A DNA stretch of 63,479 nucleotides from Sporosarcina sp. (lineage in GTDB: Bacteria > Bacillota > Bacilli > Bacillales_A > Planococcaceae). The notes beneath the pieces were generated by a model, which made no database searches, had not been told where the DNA came from, and saw only the letters and a list, made by a program, of their open reading frames with translations. The translations under genes were made by a program, and so were the position numbers. The stretch covers positions 1-63,479 of the forward strand of contig NZ_JARICI010000078.1 of the NCBI RefSeq assembly GCF_029257255.1. The letters run 5' to 3'. Below are positions 1-8,165 of this stretch, one piece after another. Numbering within the stretch: the stretch's first letter is position 1; every line of letters starts with the position of its first letter.

Positions 1-122
1 TACATAGGACTCCGAAGGCAGGTTCAACAAACACGATGTGACAGAAACTTTCAGCCGCCGGTTTCTGCTCTCTTGCACACGCCTTTTGTTTACTGGTCCT
101 TCATCTGCGTTCAACATTCATT
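1..122 (-). promoter_or_regulatory. 5' part of a T-box leader (stem I), reading out of the window
   Basis: Read on the minus strand, this stretch shows the ordered conserved pieces of a T-box stem I: the ATGAAGGACCAGTAA block (positions 104-90), AGAGAGC (73-67), a short stem with a GGCTGAAA apex (about 60-50), and GAAC at 25-22, after which the specifier codon normally follows. By analogy with the tyrS leader the specifier would be CTG at 21-19 (Leu), but this is uncertain. T-box RNAs sense uncharged tRNA and control aminoacyl-tRNA synthetase, amino-acid synthesis or transport genes. The antiterminator and the regulated gene lie left of position 1. Called from conserved-block order only; no folding was done. 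Confidence 0.6.
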
Positions 123-128
123 TTCCCA

Positions 129-156
129 ATCATACAATATCAGGCGGGATTGTCAA
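129..156 (-). promoter_or_regulatory. Sigma-A-type promoter for the leftward T-box transcript
   Basis: On the minus strand TTGACA (156-151) and TATGAT (134-129) are separated by 16 bases, a good SigA match. Transcription would start near 122, just before the T-box stem I. It lies in the gap after the nadA stop codon, so the leftward gene has its own promoter. Confidence 0.6.
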
Positions 157-172
157 GCATCGAAAGACAACT

Positions 173-1282
173 TCAGGCACGTTTGAGCATACGATCGAGC
201 GCTGAAATAGCTTCTGAAGAAGTCGCTTCATCCACCGTAATGATATTTTGTGCCTCACCTTCTTCAATACTCTCAAGGCACCACAACAAATGCGGTAAAT
301 CAATACGGTTCATCGTCAAGCAAGGACACATCAGCGGATTCAATGAAATGATATCTTGTTCAGGATGGTCCTCGATCAGACGGTTGACCAAGTTCATCTC
401 TGTACCGATCGCCCACTTGGTTCCCGGAGCTCCAGCTGTAATTTGTTCAATAATATATTTAGTCGAGCCGTTGTCGTCAGATTTTCTTACGACTTCATGC
501 GTACATTCCGGGTGAACGATGATGTGGCGGTCAGGTTCATTTTCGCGGATCTGCCTGATATTCTCTTCGGTAAAGTTTTCATGTACAGAACAATGACCTT
601 TCCATAAAATCACCTGACAGTCATCATCAGTCCCGTCATATTCAAGTATATCGGTAATAGGATTCCAGACCCCCATATGCGATAGCGGAATCCCCAGATC
701 AAATGACGTATTGCGCCCTAAATGCTGATCCGGCAAAAATAAGATGCGTTTCTTTTGCGTGAATGCCCATTCGACGATTTCGCGTGCATTTGACGATGTT
801 ACAGTTGCACCGTTGTGACGGCCTACGAACGCTTTAATTGCAGCGGTTGAATTGACGTAGGTCAGCGGCAGTATGGTATCTCCAAACCGTTCCTGCAGGT
901 CTGACCACGCCCGTTCCGTTTGGAAAATATCCGCCATATCCGCCATCGAACAACCTGCACGCATGTCCGGTAAATAGACTTTTTGTTCGTCAGTCGTTAA
1001 GATATCCGCTGTTTCTGCCATAAAATGCACACCACAAAAGACGATGTGCTCCGCTTGTTCGTTGGCAGCACAAATTTGGGCGAGCTGTAGCGAATCACCC
1101 GTTGCATCTGCAAACTGAATGACTTCATTTTTTTGATAATGATGACCCGGAATAAAAAGCTTCGCACCTAGCGACTGCTTAATCGCTTGTATTTTATTCT
1201 CCATTTCCTCTATTGACATGGATTTATACTTTTCAGGTAGCATGGCATCTGCCTGCCCCCTTACTACATCCAAAATCGACAT
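173..1282 (-). CDS. nadA: Quinolinate synthase NadA
   Basis: NadA condenses iminoaspartate with dihydroxyacetone phosphate to quinolinate, the second step of de novo NAD synthesis; it is a cytosolic [4Fe-4S] enzyme. The 369-residue length fits the long Bacillus type. Candidate cluster ligands are C111 (in AGCSMAD), C231 (in GHCSVHE) and C319 or C321 (in [11 protein letters not shown]), close to the three ligand positions of the B. subtilis enzyme. The GHHYQ motif near residue 46 is also typical. The start codon overlaps the nadC stop (TAATG), so the two genes are translationally coupled. It is the last gene of the operon read from the NiaR-like operator region. Confidence 0.95.
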   Translation of the reverse strand: MSILDVVRGQADAMLPEKYKSMSIEEMENKIQAIKQSLGAKLFIPGHHYQKNEVIQFADATGDSLQLAQICAANEQAEHIVFCGVHFMAETADILTTDEQKVYLPDMRAGCSMADMADIFQTERAWSDLQERFGDTILPLTYVNSTAAIKAFVGRHNGATVTSSNAREIVEWAFTQKKRILFLPDQHLGRNTSFDLGIPLSHMGVWNPITDILEYDGTDDDCQVILWKGHCSVHENFTEENIRQIRENEPDRHIIVHPECTHEVVRKSDDNGSTKYIIEQITAGAPGTKWAIGTEMNLVNRLIEDHPEQDIISLNPLMCPCLTMNRIDLPHLLWCLESIEEGEAQNIITVDEATSSEAISALDRMLKRA

Positions 1283-2136
1283 TACATTTCATCCCCCTGT
1301 TTTTTGATATGTATATTGGCACTGATATCTTTTGCGATCACCGAATGCGTCAACGCACCGACCGAAATATAATCGATGCCTGTCTTACCATAGGACGTAA
1401 TGGTTTCTTCCGTGATCATCCCGGACGCTTCCGTAATGATGTGTTCCGGCACGATCGACAGCCAGGCTTGGATCTGATCTGGCGTCCGGTTGTCGAACAT
1501 AATAATATCTGCACCCGCCTGAACAGCTTCTTCCAGTTGTTCAAGTGATTCAATTTCGACTTCGATTTTCACTGTATGCCCCAGACGGCTACGGAGCTGT
1601 TCGACTGCTTTCGTGATGGAGCCTGCATATGCCAGATGATTATCCTTCAGCATCACGGCATCATATAAACCGTTGCGATGATTAAATCCCCCTCCTGCCC
1701 GTACGGCATATTTGTCGAGCATCCGGAGACCAGGTGCTGTCTTCCTTGTATCACAGACTTTTGCATCTGTACCTTCAAGTAAGTTCACCAGCACAGCTGT
1801 CTGAGACGCAATTGCGCTCATTCTCTGAATGCAGTTCAAGATGACACGCTCAGCAGCCAGCAAATCACGGACTGGTCCTTTCACTTTCGCCAAAAGCTGC
1901 ATGTTTTCCATAGGTTCTCCATCTGCAAATAAACTCACGACTTCAATAGAAGGATTCAGTAAATGAAATCCCTCCCGTATAATATCCGCACCGCAAAATA
2001 CCCCCGGCTCTTTGGCTACAATATTCATTTCACCCAATGCATCCGCGGGAAACAAAGTGGATGCAGACAAATCTCCGTCTCCAATATCTTCCTCAAAAAA
2101 GCTTCTCAGTATCGACTGAAGTTTCATTCTGTTCAT
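1282..2136 (-). CDS. nadC: Nicotinate-nucleotide pyrophosphorylase (carboxylating) NadC
   Basis: NadC converts quinolinate and PRPP to nicotinate mononucleotide, CO2 and pyrophosphate. The protein has the family's N-terminal [11 protein letters not shown] stretch, the central RKTAPGLR motif that binds phosphate, and the C-terminal EVEIESLEQ and DIIMFDN barrel motifs. The open frame has ATG codons at 2142, 2136 and 2127; the GGGAGA ribosome binding site is only 2 bases from the first and about 8 from the second, so 2136 is preferred. In B. subtilis nadB precedes nadC in the operon; here nadC is the first gene after the divergent promoter region. Confidence 0.93.
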   Translation of the reverse strand: MNRMKLQSILRSFFEEDIGDGDLSASTLFPADALGEMNIVAKEPGVFCGADIIREGFHLLNPSIEVVSLFADGEPMENMQLLAKVKGPVRDLLAAERVILNCIQRMSAIASQTAVLVNLLEGTDAKVCDTRKTAPGLRMLDKYAVRAGGGFNHRNGLYDAVMLKDNHLAYAGSITKAVEQLRSRLGHTVKIEVEIESLEQLEEAVQAGADIIMFDNRTPDQIQAWLSIVPEHIITEASGMITEETITSYGKTGIDYISVGALTHSVIAKDISANIHIKKQGDEM

Positions 2137-2162
2137 TTTCATTCTCCCAGTCCTTAAAATTG

Positions 2163-2184
2163 TATAGGTGTCTTTACATCTATC
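2163..2184. promoter_or_regulatory. NiaR-like operator between nadCA and nifS
   Basis: An imperfect palindrome, TAGGTGTCTTTACATCTA (2165-2182), sits in the divergent intergenic region. It resembles the GGTGTC-centred NiaR (YrxA) box known from Bacillales NAD genes, and the niaR gene is encoded next to it. One bound repressor could block both nadCA and nifS-niaR. The match is to a remembered consensus, not a computed score. Confidence 0.6.
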
Positions 2185-2245
2185 TTTACATATTTATTGA
2201 TCTATGACAAGATGAAGAGACTATTTACAGTGGGAGGTATTTCAT

Positions 2246-3403
2246 TTGCATTATTTCGATTACGCAGCCACATCTCCTTTGCATCCTGACGCAGCCGAGG
2301 TCTACGTAAAAGCTTCACAACAACATTTCGGTAATACGACAAGTCTGCATGATGCCGGTGGAATCGCACAAAATGCACTGAGACACGGCCGCCATAGATT
2401 GGCTGAGCTTCTTGGGGTACATATGGAAGGGGTCTACTTTACTTCCGGGGGGACGGAGAGTAACGCCCTTGCATTAATTTCACTTGCACAGTCCTCACGA
2501 CGAAAAGGCAATCACCTGATTCTTTCAGCAGCGGAACATCCCTCTGTTCATTCAGCTGCGGCCTTCTTAGAAAAACAAGGCTTCCAAATTACGCTTGTTC
2601 CTTTTACATCGGAAGGCTTTCTGGACATACAGAGACTCCAGGATGCTATTACAGAGCAGACAAGCGTTGTATCTGTGCAGCACTGCAATCCTGAAATCGG
2701 CACGATCCAGCCTATCCGGAAGATACACGATCTCTTGAAGCCTCGGGGCATTCTTTTACATAGCGACTGTGTACAGTCATTCGGTAAACTGCGGATACGT
2801 GAAATCACCCCGTTTGTCGACAGTCTTTCCCTTTCCAGTCATAAAATCTACGGACCAAAAGGAGTAGGAGCCCTGTATATTGATCCAAGACTGCGAACTG
2901 TGCCACTCTTTCCGGGTGCTGTTCATGAAAAAGGAATGCGCGGAGGTACTGTGAACGTTCCAGGGATTGTCGCATTTGTAACTGCCGCTGAAATAGCTGA
3001 ACACACAGACGATACCGCACATTACCAAAAGTTGCGGAATGCCTTTTTCCAGGAACTTCTTCCTGTCCAGCAGCTGTTCACCTTTTATGGCGCCGATTTC
3101 ACAGTGAAACAGCTGCCGCAAATAATCGGTCTGCGTGTAAAACGTTCAGAAGGACAGTTCATTATGTTAGAATTAAACAGACGCGGTTTCGCCGTTTCTA
3201 CAGGCAGTGCCTGTAAAGTTGGACAGCAGCATTCCTCGATGACAATGAGCGCAATGCACATTCCGGATGACGTCGCGAAAGGATTTGTACGGATTTCATT
3301 CGGGCGGTCTTCTACTCTTGAAACTGTAGAGTTGCTTGCTCGCTGTCTGGCCGAAATTGCCATGGAGCAAAATAAGGATCAACGGATTGCAACTACCATT
3401 TAG
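2246..3403 (+). CDS. nifS: NifS/IscS-family cysteine desulfurase linked to NAD synthesis
   Basis: A PLP enzyme of the class V aminotransferase fold that takes sulfur from cysteine. The PLP lysine is K200 (SSHKIYGPKG) and the catalytic cysteine is C323 (STGSACKVG). At 385 residues it is of normal length. In B. subtilis the homologous gene is divergent from nadBCA, and the enzyme is thought to supply sulfur for the NadA iron-sulfur cluster, which fits the position here. The start is ATTTG-type (TTG at 2246) after GGGAGG at about 2231. It is followed directly by niaR. Confidence 0.92.
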   Translation: MHYFDYAATSPLHPDAAEVYVKASQQHFGNTTSLHDAGGIAQNALRHGRHRLAELLGVHMEGVYFTSGGTESNALALISLAQSSRRKGNHLILSAAEHPSVHSAAAFLEKQGFQITLVPFTSEGFLDIQRLQDAITEQTSVVSVQHCNPEIGTIQPIRKIHDLLKPRGILLHSDCVQSFGKLRIREITPFVDSLSLSSHKIYGPKGVGALYIDPRLRTVPLFPGAVHEKGMRGGTVNVPGIVAFVTAAEIAEHTDDTAHYQKLRNAFFQELLPVQQLFTFYGADFTVKQLPQIIGLRVKRSEGQFIMLELNRRGFAVSTGSACKVGQQHSSMTMSAMHIPDDVAKGFVRISFGRSSTLETVELLARCLAEIAMEQNKDQRIATTI

Positions 3404-3419
3404 ACAGCAGGTGATGGAT

Positions 3420-3956
3420 ATGCAGAATAAAGATAAGGTGCTTGGGGATGAAAGGAGAGCGCTGATTCTCAGGACACTGCAGAAAGCAGGACGTCCGGTT
3501 ACAGGGCGGGATTTGGGCGAAATGATGAACGTCAGCCGACAGGTCATCGTTAGCGATGTGAACTTATTGAAGGCAAGAAACGAGCCGATCATCGCGACGA
3601 ATCAAGGCTATTTGTATACCGCACTCCCTTCTGAAGCAATACTGGAAAAAATCATCGTTTGTCGGCATGAGCCTGAAGAGACAGAAGAAGAACTCCATAT
3701 TCTTGTCGATCACGGGGTGACGGTGAAAGATGTTCGGGTGGAGCATTCGGTATACGGGGATGTTCGTGCTTCGATTATGGTGAGCAATCGTCAGGAAGTG
3801 AAGGCTTTTATTGAGCAGATCAAAAAAGCAAAAGCACCGTATTTGCTGAATTTGGATGACAGCGGCGTGCATCTTCATACCATTTCAGCGCCTCGCAAAG
3901 AGCAGCTGGCAGAAGCAGAAAAAGCATTAAAAAAAGCGGGATTCCTAGTAGAATAG
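3420..3956 (+). CDS. niaR: NAD biosynthesis repressor NiaR (YrxA)
   Basis: A transcription repressor that senses nicotinic acid and controls NAD synthesis and niacin salvage genes. Residues 10-60 form an HTH_11 winged helix (RRALILRTLQ, then TGRDLGEMMNVSRQVIVSDV), and the C-terminal half is the 3H ligand-binding domain, named for three conserved histidines (seen in LVDHGV, RVEHSVYGD and GVHLHTIS). The frame is open far upstream into nifS, but the ATG at 3420 lies about 7 bases after GCAGGTG and gives the normal length of about 178 residues; 3414 is an alternative. The stop codon is inside the downstream terminator hairpin. Confidence 0.9.
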   Translation: MQNKDKVLGDERRALILRTLQKAGRPVTGRDLGEMMNVSRQVIVSDVNLLKARNEPIIATNQGYLYTALPSEAILEKIIVCRHEPEETEEELHILVDHGVTVKDVRVEHSVYGDVRASIMVSNRQEVKAFIEQIKKAKAPYLLNLDDSGVHLHTISAPRKEQLAEAEKALKKAGFLVE

Positions 3957-3968
3957 GAATCTCGCTTT
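3933..3968. terminator. Bidirectional terminator between niaR and lrgB
   Basis: AAAGCGGGATTCCTA (3933-3947) pairs with TAGGAATCTCGCTTT (3954-3968), a 15-pair stem with one G-T wobble. It overlaps the niaR stop codon and can end transcription from both convergent genes. Confidence 0.8.
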
Positions 3969-3969
3969 G

Positions 3970-4662
3970 TTATGGAAATAGCCAAATGCCGAAAACAGGC
4001 CCGATCAACGCACCAATGATAGCGGATAACGTCATCGCAACGGAGCTCATAGAAGCCTCCTGCTCGCCGTATTCGAGCGCTTTTGAAGTACCTATGGCAT
4101 GAGCAGCAACGCCAAGCCCGATTCCTTGTCCAAGTGCTGTGTCAATTTTCAGCCAACGATTTAAAGGCGGTCCGATTAAAATTCCCGCCAAGCCTGCTAT
4201 TATGACAAAGACTGTTGCCAATGAAGGAATACCACCAAGTTCTTCAGCGATCTGCATGGCAATTGGCGAGGTGATAGATTTCGGAAGAATACTCGCTAAA
4301 AGTTCTTTTGAAAAACCAGCTGCCCGGGCAGCCAGCACACCCGTAACCATTCCAACCGCTCCGCCCGCAAGAACGCCGCTAATGATCGGCACCATATTTT
4401 TACGAACTAAATCCCGCTGCTTATATAGTGGAATACATAATGACACGATTGCTGGACCAAGAAGTGCATCAATCCATCGGCCGCCGATCATATACGTTTC
4501 ATATGAAGTACCGAATAGAGTTAGTACCACAACAACTGCAATCGTTGTTGTCAGGATCGGCACTAAAAAAGGCGACCGAAGCCGAACGTATAAGGCATTC
4601 ATTAACAAGTAGAGGATGACCGTCAGCAAAATCATCGTCAGCGCCAGGATAATCCCATTCAC
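3970..4662 (-). CDS. lrgB: LrgB/CidB-family membrane protein
   Basis: A 230-residue integral membrane protein with about six or seven hydrophobic segments, ending in a glycine-rich GALIGPVFGIWLFP tail. Family motifs include PKSITSPIA (about 128-136), usual in LrgB/CidB/YohK proteins, and the GLGVAAHAIGTSKAL stretch (about 182-196). In B. subtilis one such pair (PftAB) transports pyruvate; in staphylococci the pairs modulate murein hydrolase export and cell death. The start overlaps the stop of the upstream lrgA-like gene by 4 bases. Which paralogue it represents cannot be decided here. Confidence 0.88.
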   Translation of the reverse strand: MNGIILALTMILLTVILYLLMNALYVRLRSPFLVPILTTTIAVVVVLTLFGTSYETYMIGGRWIDALLGPAIVSLCIPLYKQRDLVRKNMVPIISGVLAGGAVGMVTGVLAARAAGFSKELLASILPKSITSPIAMQIAEELGGIPSLATVFVIIAGLAGILIGPPLNRWLKIDTALGQGIGLGVAAHAIGTSKALEYGEQEASMSSVAMTLSAIIGALIGPVFGIWLFP

Positions 4663-5033
4663 GAAACCTTCACCTCTTTACTATTGCGTTTCCCAACCGC
4701 CTGACTCACCCAGCTTGCTGTAGCCATGGTAATAAATGTACTGACGATTGTGATGACAACTAGCAGGATACCTTTTCCTTTAAAGACATGACCGTAATTC
4801 ATGACGCCTACTGTTGCCGGTATTAAATATAATGGCAGTGTGGACAGGAAAACATAGGCTCCTTTTTCCACCCACTCCAGCCGCACAATTCGAAAAGACA
4901 GCAGCGCCCAGAGAATCAGCAGCCCGATAATACTCCCGGGAAGAGGAATCGAGAGCGCAGAACGCAGGAACTCTCCAAGCAGGAAAATCATGTAAAGAAA
5001 TGCAACTTGAATGAGTATTTTGACTATTTTCAT
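4659..5033 (-). CDS. lrgA: LrgA/CidA-family holin-like membrane protein
   Basis: A 124-residue protein with four hydrophobic segments and the family core LPGSIIGLLILW (about 31-42) and PATVGVMNY (about 72-80). It is the small partner of LrgB/CidB. The ribosome binding site GAAAGGGGAG lies just upstream of the ATG at 5033. No LytTR or LysR regulator gene lies next to the pair in this window, unlike many lrgAB and cidAB loci. Confidence 0.88.
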   Translation of the reverse strand: MKIVKILIQVAFLYMIFLLGEFLRSALSIPLPGSIIGLLILWALLSFRIVRLEWVEKGAYVFLSTLPLYLIPATVGVMNYGHVFKGKGILLVVITIVSTFITMATASWVSQAVGKRNSKEVKVS

Positions 5034-5180
5034 TAGACGACTCCCCTTTCTGATTCGTTTTATTATATCGAAATAAAAAATGAATGCTTCTTCATTATAA
5101 AGAGACTCCGGAGAAATTCCAAGACTTTCTTAAGTATGATTTTATTTGCCCGAAAAGTCTTCTGAATATTCTCCATATCA

Positions 5181-5209
5181 TTGACGTGATAAAACAGTTC
5201 ATGTATAGT
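5181..5209 (+). promoter_or_regulatory. SigA promoter of the cold-shock gene, with long leader
   Basis: TTGACG (5181-5186) and TATAGT (5204-5209) are 17 bases apart. Transcription would start near 5216, giving a leader of roughly 88 bases before the ATG at 5304. Long structured leaders that act as cold sensors are usual for csp genes. Confidence 0.65.
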
Positions 5210-5303
5210 GTAAAGAGCTATATAGGCAGCTTGGCGTTTTTTAAACTTGCCTCTGCGATCATATGGCCGCTACGAATTTCTGAATTGCCGAGGAGGAATT
5301 TAC

Positions 5304-5516
5304 ATGTACCAAGGTAAGGTGAAGTGGTTCAGCAGTGACAAAGGTTATGGATTTATCGAAGCGGATGATGGTGAAGATGTTTTTGTCCATTTCACAGGAA
5401 TTGCAACCGATGGATTTAAGACACTTTCTGAAGGTCAAACTGTTTCTTTTGAAGTCATTGAAGGAAACCGTGGTCCACAGGCGGCTAATGTATCAACACT
5501 GGATGAAGAATTGTAA
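5304..5516 (+). CDS. cspD: Cold-shock protein (CspA/CspB/CspD family)
   Basis: A 70-residue single-domain RNA/ssDNA chaperone of the OB fold. RNP1 (KGYGFIE, residues 13-19) and RNP2 (VFVHF, about 27-31) are intact. The start at 5304 is fixed by the strong AGGAGGAA ribosome binding site at 5291-5298; the frame is open further upstream but that part is not coding. The symbol cspD rests on the neighbouring ypeQ/ypeP-like genes, as in B. subtilis, and not on protein differences. Confidence 0.93.
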   Translation: MYQGKVKWFSSDKGYGFIEADDGEDVFVHFTGIATDGFKTLSEGQTVSFEVIEGNRGPQAANVSTLDEEL

Positions 5517-5575
5517 AACATCTCGGCAGACAAGAACTCCGTGAACTACGGATTGCATACTTTTAAAAGATAAAT

Positions 5576-5615
5576 AAAGCATCCGCGCCTCTGGTAAGAA
5601 GCGGGATGCTTTTTC
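5576..5615 (+). terminator. Terminator after cspD
   Basis: AAAGCATCCGC (5576-5586) pairs with GCGGGATGCTTT (5601-5612), followed by T residues. The A-run before the stem lets it also serve the convergent gene at 5623. Confidence 0.8.
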
Positions 5616-5622
5616 TGTATGG

Positions 5623-5820
5623 TTACTTGGTAGAAGTCCCAAGTTTATTAATTTCATTGCCTAAAAACTGCAGCTGTTCACCGACGGTACATTCTGAAAT
5701 ACAAAACTGATGGGCTCCCGTCTTACCGCGTTCCTTGATCAGTTGTTTTTTGACGTAACATCCTTCACAATATATATCGAGCAATTGATTGATATCTTTC
5801 ATAACCATTACCTTATTCAT
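5623..5820 (-). CDS. ypeQ: Small Cys-rich (putative zinc-finger) protein, YpeQ-like
   Basis: A 65-residue protein with paired cysteines, CEGC (about 18-21) and CISEC (about 40-44), spaced as in a small treble-clef-like zinc-binding unit. B. subtilis has a similar small protein (YpeQ) encoded next to ypeP and cspD, the same neighbourhood as here. Its role is unknown. Three starts are possible: ATG at 5820 (11 bases from GGTGGGAG), 5808 and 5802. It is divergent from the RNase HI-like gene, with 90 bases between them. Confidence 0.75.
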   Translation of the reverse strand: MNKVMVMKDINQLLDIYCEGCYVKKQLIKERGKTGAHQFCISECTVGEQLQFLGNEINKLGTSTK

Positions 5821-5909
5821 CAGAAAAGAACTCCCACCTTCCTTCCTTCTATTTTAGGCGGGCTTGCTGCAGGTTGCAACCTTTTACTGTTTGAAATGAG
5901 AGGAGCGAT

Positions 5910-6317
5910 TTGATTTTGTTGGAAGTATACATAGATGGTGCCAGTGCAGGCAATCCGGGACTGAGTGGGATTGGTATTTACGTTAAAGGCGAGGGCCAAG
6001 ATGTGCGGATCAGCGAGGCAATTGAGCCAACGAATAATCACAGCGCAGAGTTTCAAGCGCTGGTCAGAGGGCTGGAAGAGGCAGTAAAGCTGACCGATGG
6101 TATGGTGTCTGTACGATCTGATTCCAATGTAGTGGTGCAGTCGATGGAGAAAGAGTTTACGAAGAATGAGCAGTATGCTCCACTTTTACAGCAGGCTTTA
6201 AAGCTCGCGCAGCATTTCGACTTTTTCTTTATCAAATGGATTCCCGATTCAAACAACCGCACTGCTGACAGTCTGGCACGGCAGGCAATTCAGGCGCAGA
6301 AGAGAGCCCAGGGTTGA
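5910..6317 (+). CDS. ypeP: RNase HI-like protein (YpeP family)
   Basis: A ribonuclease H fold protein of about 135 residues. The first strand YIDGASAGNPG carries the first catalytic aspartate, followed by the glutamate in NNHSAEFQAL and aspartates in RSDSNVVV and NRTADSLAR, so the acidic set of the Rnase HI/reverse-transcriptase-like family is present. This group lacks an obvious basic handle and its true substrate is unclear. The frame starts with TTG at 5910, only 4 bases from AGAGGAG; TTG at 5916 or 5919 fits the ribosome binding site better and gives the usual family N-terminus. Confidence 0.85.
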   Translation: MILLEVYIDGASAGNPGLSGIGIYVKGEGQDVRISEAIEPTNNHSAEFQALVRGLEEAVKLTDGMVSVRSDSNVVVQSMEKEFTKNEQYAPLLQQALKLAQHFDFFFIKWIPDSNNRTADSLARQAIQAQKRAQG

Positions 6318-6702
6318 ATCTGGCACCCTGAATTAGTGTGTAGTGTGGGATGCCGGTTCGCTTTGCCTTAATTTCTGTGCACTCTACAGAAATTAAGGCA
6401 ATACAGCGTTCTTCTACAAAGCTTTCTCGCAAGCTCCCCTAGTTGTCGCTGATCCTCCCCGAGTCGACCGGCTTGCGCCTCAATCCTAAATAGTAAGCAA
6501 TGTTCGTTAATTAGCTCATTGAATATATCACAAAGCTCATTATCGACCCAGTTAATTTGGGATAACAGTTAAAGAGTTTTCTTTTAACATACTGCAATGC
6601 GATTTTAACAGTATTACCTTCATAAATAGTACTTAAAACAAAATCGGTGTAACGAAGAGAAACGGTGTCCATACAACTTACTAAATACCACTTTCAAACC
6701 TC
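6318..6702. other. Non-coding gap with a perfect 15-bp hairpin
   Basis: No convincing gene is seen. TGCCTTAATTTCTGT (6364-6378) is an exact inverted copy of 6386-6400 with a 7-base loop; no T-run follows on the plus strand. Positions about 6430-6480 are more G+C-rich and look like a piece of a dispersed repeat. The rest is AT-rich. Confidence 0.6.
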
Positions 6703-6736
6703 AAAAAGCGAAAGGATACAAATCCCTTCGCTTTTT
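6703..6736 (-). terminator. Terminator after the phosphoesterase gene
   Basis: AAAAAGCGAAAGGAT (6703-6717) pairs with ATCCCTTCGCTTTTT (6722-6736). The stem is followed by T residues when read on the minus strand and stands right behind the stop of the 6738 gene. Confidence 0.8.
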
Positions 6737-6737
6737 A

Positions 6738-7328
6738 TTATGCCTTCATAAACCGTACACAATTCTTATTATCATCGTACAATACCCATTCCCTAGACAC
6801 GACCACCGCACCTGCATTAACAACTTGTATATCTCCCGACAGCAAAATTTTAGTACCAAATGAAATCTCTTTCTCCACGCCGTCCTGTATATAGCCCGAG
6901 CGATGTGTATGGCCGTGAAACACTAAGTTTTCATTAGGAAGATTATTCTTCAGCCAAATCGTCTTCTCACCCGGTTTCCACTGATGGCCGTGAACGACAA
7001 CTGCCCTGCCTGCTTTAAGTGTCTCCGGCAAGCCTCGCAGCTTGTCACGCAAAGACTCTGGATGATCAGTCAGAAGCAGAATACGCTCTTCCTGATTACC
7101 ATAGATAGAAGGAAATGCAAGCAGCTCATCAAAACCTTCAGGATGAATCATAACGTCTTCTATTGTCGGATAGATCTGTCCTATCAGTTTCTTCTTGCCG
7201 ACTGTACACTCGTACAGGTCACCAGCACCAATCAGTTTCGCTTCAGGTGCTTCCTGCGAAATATGATGGAGCACTGCCTGTAAATCCTCAAGAGAAGAAT
7301 GAATATCTCCAAGTATCGCATACTGCAA
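6738..7328 (-). CDS. Calcineurin-like metallophosphoesterase
   Basis: A roughly 196-residue protein with all the metal-binding motifs of the calcineurin-like phosphoesterase fold in order: GDIH near the N-terminus, GAGD, GNQEE, VVHGHQ and HGHTHRSG. It should hydrolyse phosphomono- or diesters in the cytosol; the substrate is unknown. The TTG at 7337 abuts the AGGAG site, so the TTG at 7328 (start MQYAILGD) is preferred. It follows the sulfurtransferase gene closely and ends in a strong terminator, so it closes the dynA operon. Confidence 0.85.
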   Translation of the reverse strand: MQYAILGDIHSSLEDLQAVLHHISQEAPEAKLIGAGDLYECTVGKKKLIGQIYPTIEDVMIHPEGFDELLAFPSIYGNQEERILLLTDHPESLRDKLRGLPETLKAGRAVVVHGHQWKPGEKTIWLKNNLPNENLVFHGHTHRSGYIQDGVEKEISFGTKILLSGDIQVVNAGAVVVSREWVLYDDNKNCVRFMKA

Positions 7329-7343
7329 TTCGTTCAACTCCTG

Positions 7344-8165
7344 TTAGTTCGACGTTTCAATCGGCGCGTCTTCCTGTGAAATCCAGTCACTGAAACTGCC
7401 GACATATAATTTTACATTTGAATAACCTAGTTCCGTCAACGCAGCAAATAAAGGAGATGCTGTTACACCGCTTCCGCAATAAACGATTACAGGCTCATCA
7501 GCGTTGGCTATCTTTTTCAGAGGCTCAACTGCGTTCTGCACATCATAACGACCGTTACTTTTCAATTGCTCCCAATCAAAATTACGCGCCGTCGGAATAT
7601 GTCCTGCTCTCTTATCAATCGGTTCGTTCTCACCGCTGTACCGCTTTGCAGCACGAGCATCTACAAGCATCGCCTGCCCGTTTCCAGCCACTACCTCTTC
7701 CACGTCACTCCGGCTCGCATACAGCTGATCCTGCCAGTTTGGTTCAACGGACGACTGTGCAGGTGAAACGAACGTACCTTGATCGACAGGCACCCCTTTT
7801 TGCTTCAGTTCTTCAAAGCCTTCAAGTAAGATTCTTGCATTCGTGAAACCGCCATACTGCAAAATCCACCAAGCACGTGCAGCAAATGGACTGCCCCCGT
7901 CATCATATATCAGTATTGTATCTTCCAGCTGCAGACCGCTTGCGCGGAACAGCTTGGTCAGGCTTTCTTTAGACGGCAGTGGATGACGTCCGCCACCTTG
8001 GGATTGTTCCGAAAGATCCTCGGCTACATCCCAGTGAACTGCATTTTGAACATGTTCCTCATTATACTTTTCTTTTCCAAGACCTGTGTCTTGAAGAGAA
8101 AACCGGGCATCGATCCATTTTGCTTTTTCTGTCTGCGCTTCTTCAAACGAAACAAATACCTGCAT
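7344..8165 (-). CDS. Two-domain sulfurtransferase (rhodanese family)
   Basis: A 273-residue protein made of an inactive N-terminal and an active C-terminal rhodanese domain. The active-site cysteine is C230 in CGSGVTA; this loop is typical of 3-mercaptopyruvate/thiosulfate sulfurtransferases. Other landmarks are IYDDGGSPFAARAWW in the first domain and VDARAAKRYSGE in the second. The ATG at 8165 shares one base with the dynA stop (TAATG) and lies after AGGAGG, so it is translationally coupled to dynA; an upstream in-frame ATG at 8213 lies inside dynA and is rejected. Confidence 0.88.
   Translation of the reverse strand: MQVFVSFEEAQTEKAKWIDARFSLQDTGLGKEKYNEEHVQNAVHWDVAEDLSEQSQGGGRHPLPSKESLTKLFRASGLQLEDTILIYDDGGSPFAARAWWILQYGGFTNARILLEGFEELKQKGVPVDQGTFVSPAQSSVEPNWQDQLYASRSDVEEVVAGNGQAMLVDARAAKRYSGENEPIDKRAGHIPTARNFDWEQLKSNGRYDVQNAVEPLKKIANADEPVIVYCGSGVTASPLFAALTELGYSNVKLYVGSFSDWISQEDAPIETSN

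Noticed and set aside
5084..5317. 77-residue frame upstream of cspD
   Set aside because: It covers the cspD promoter and leader and has no ribosome binding site.
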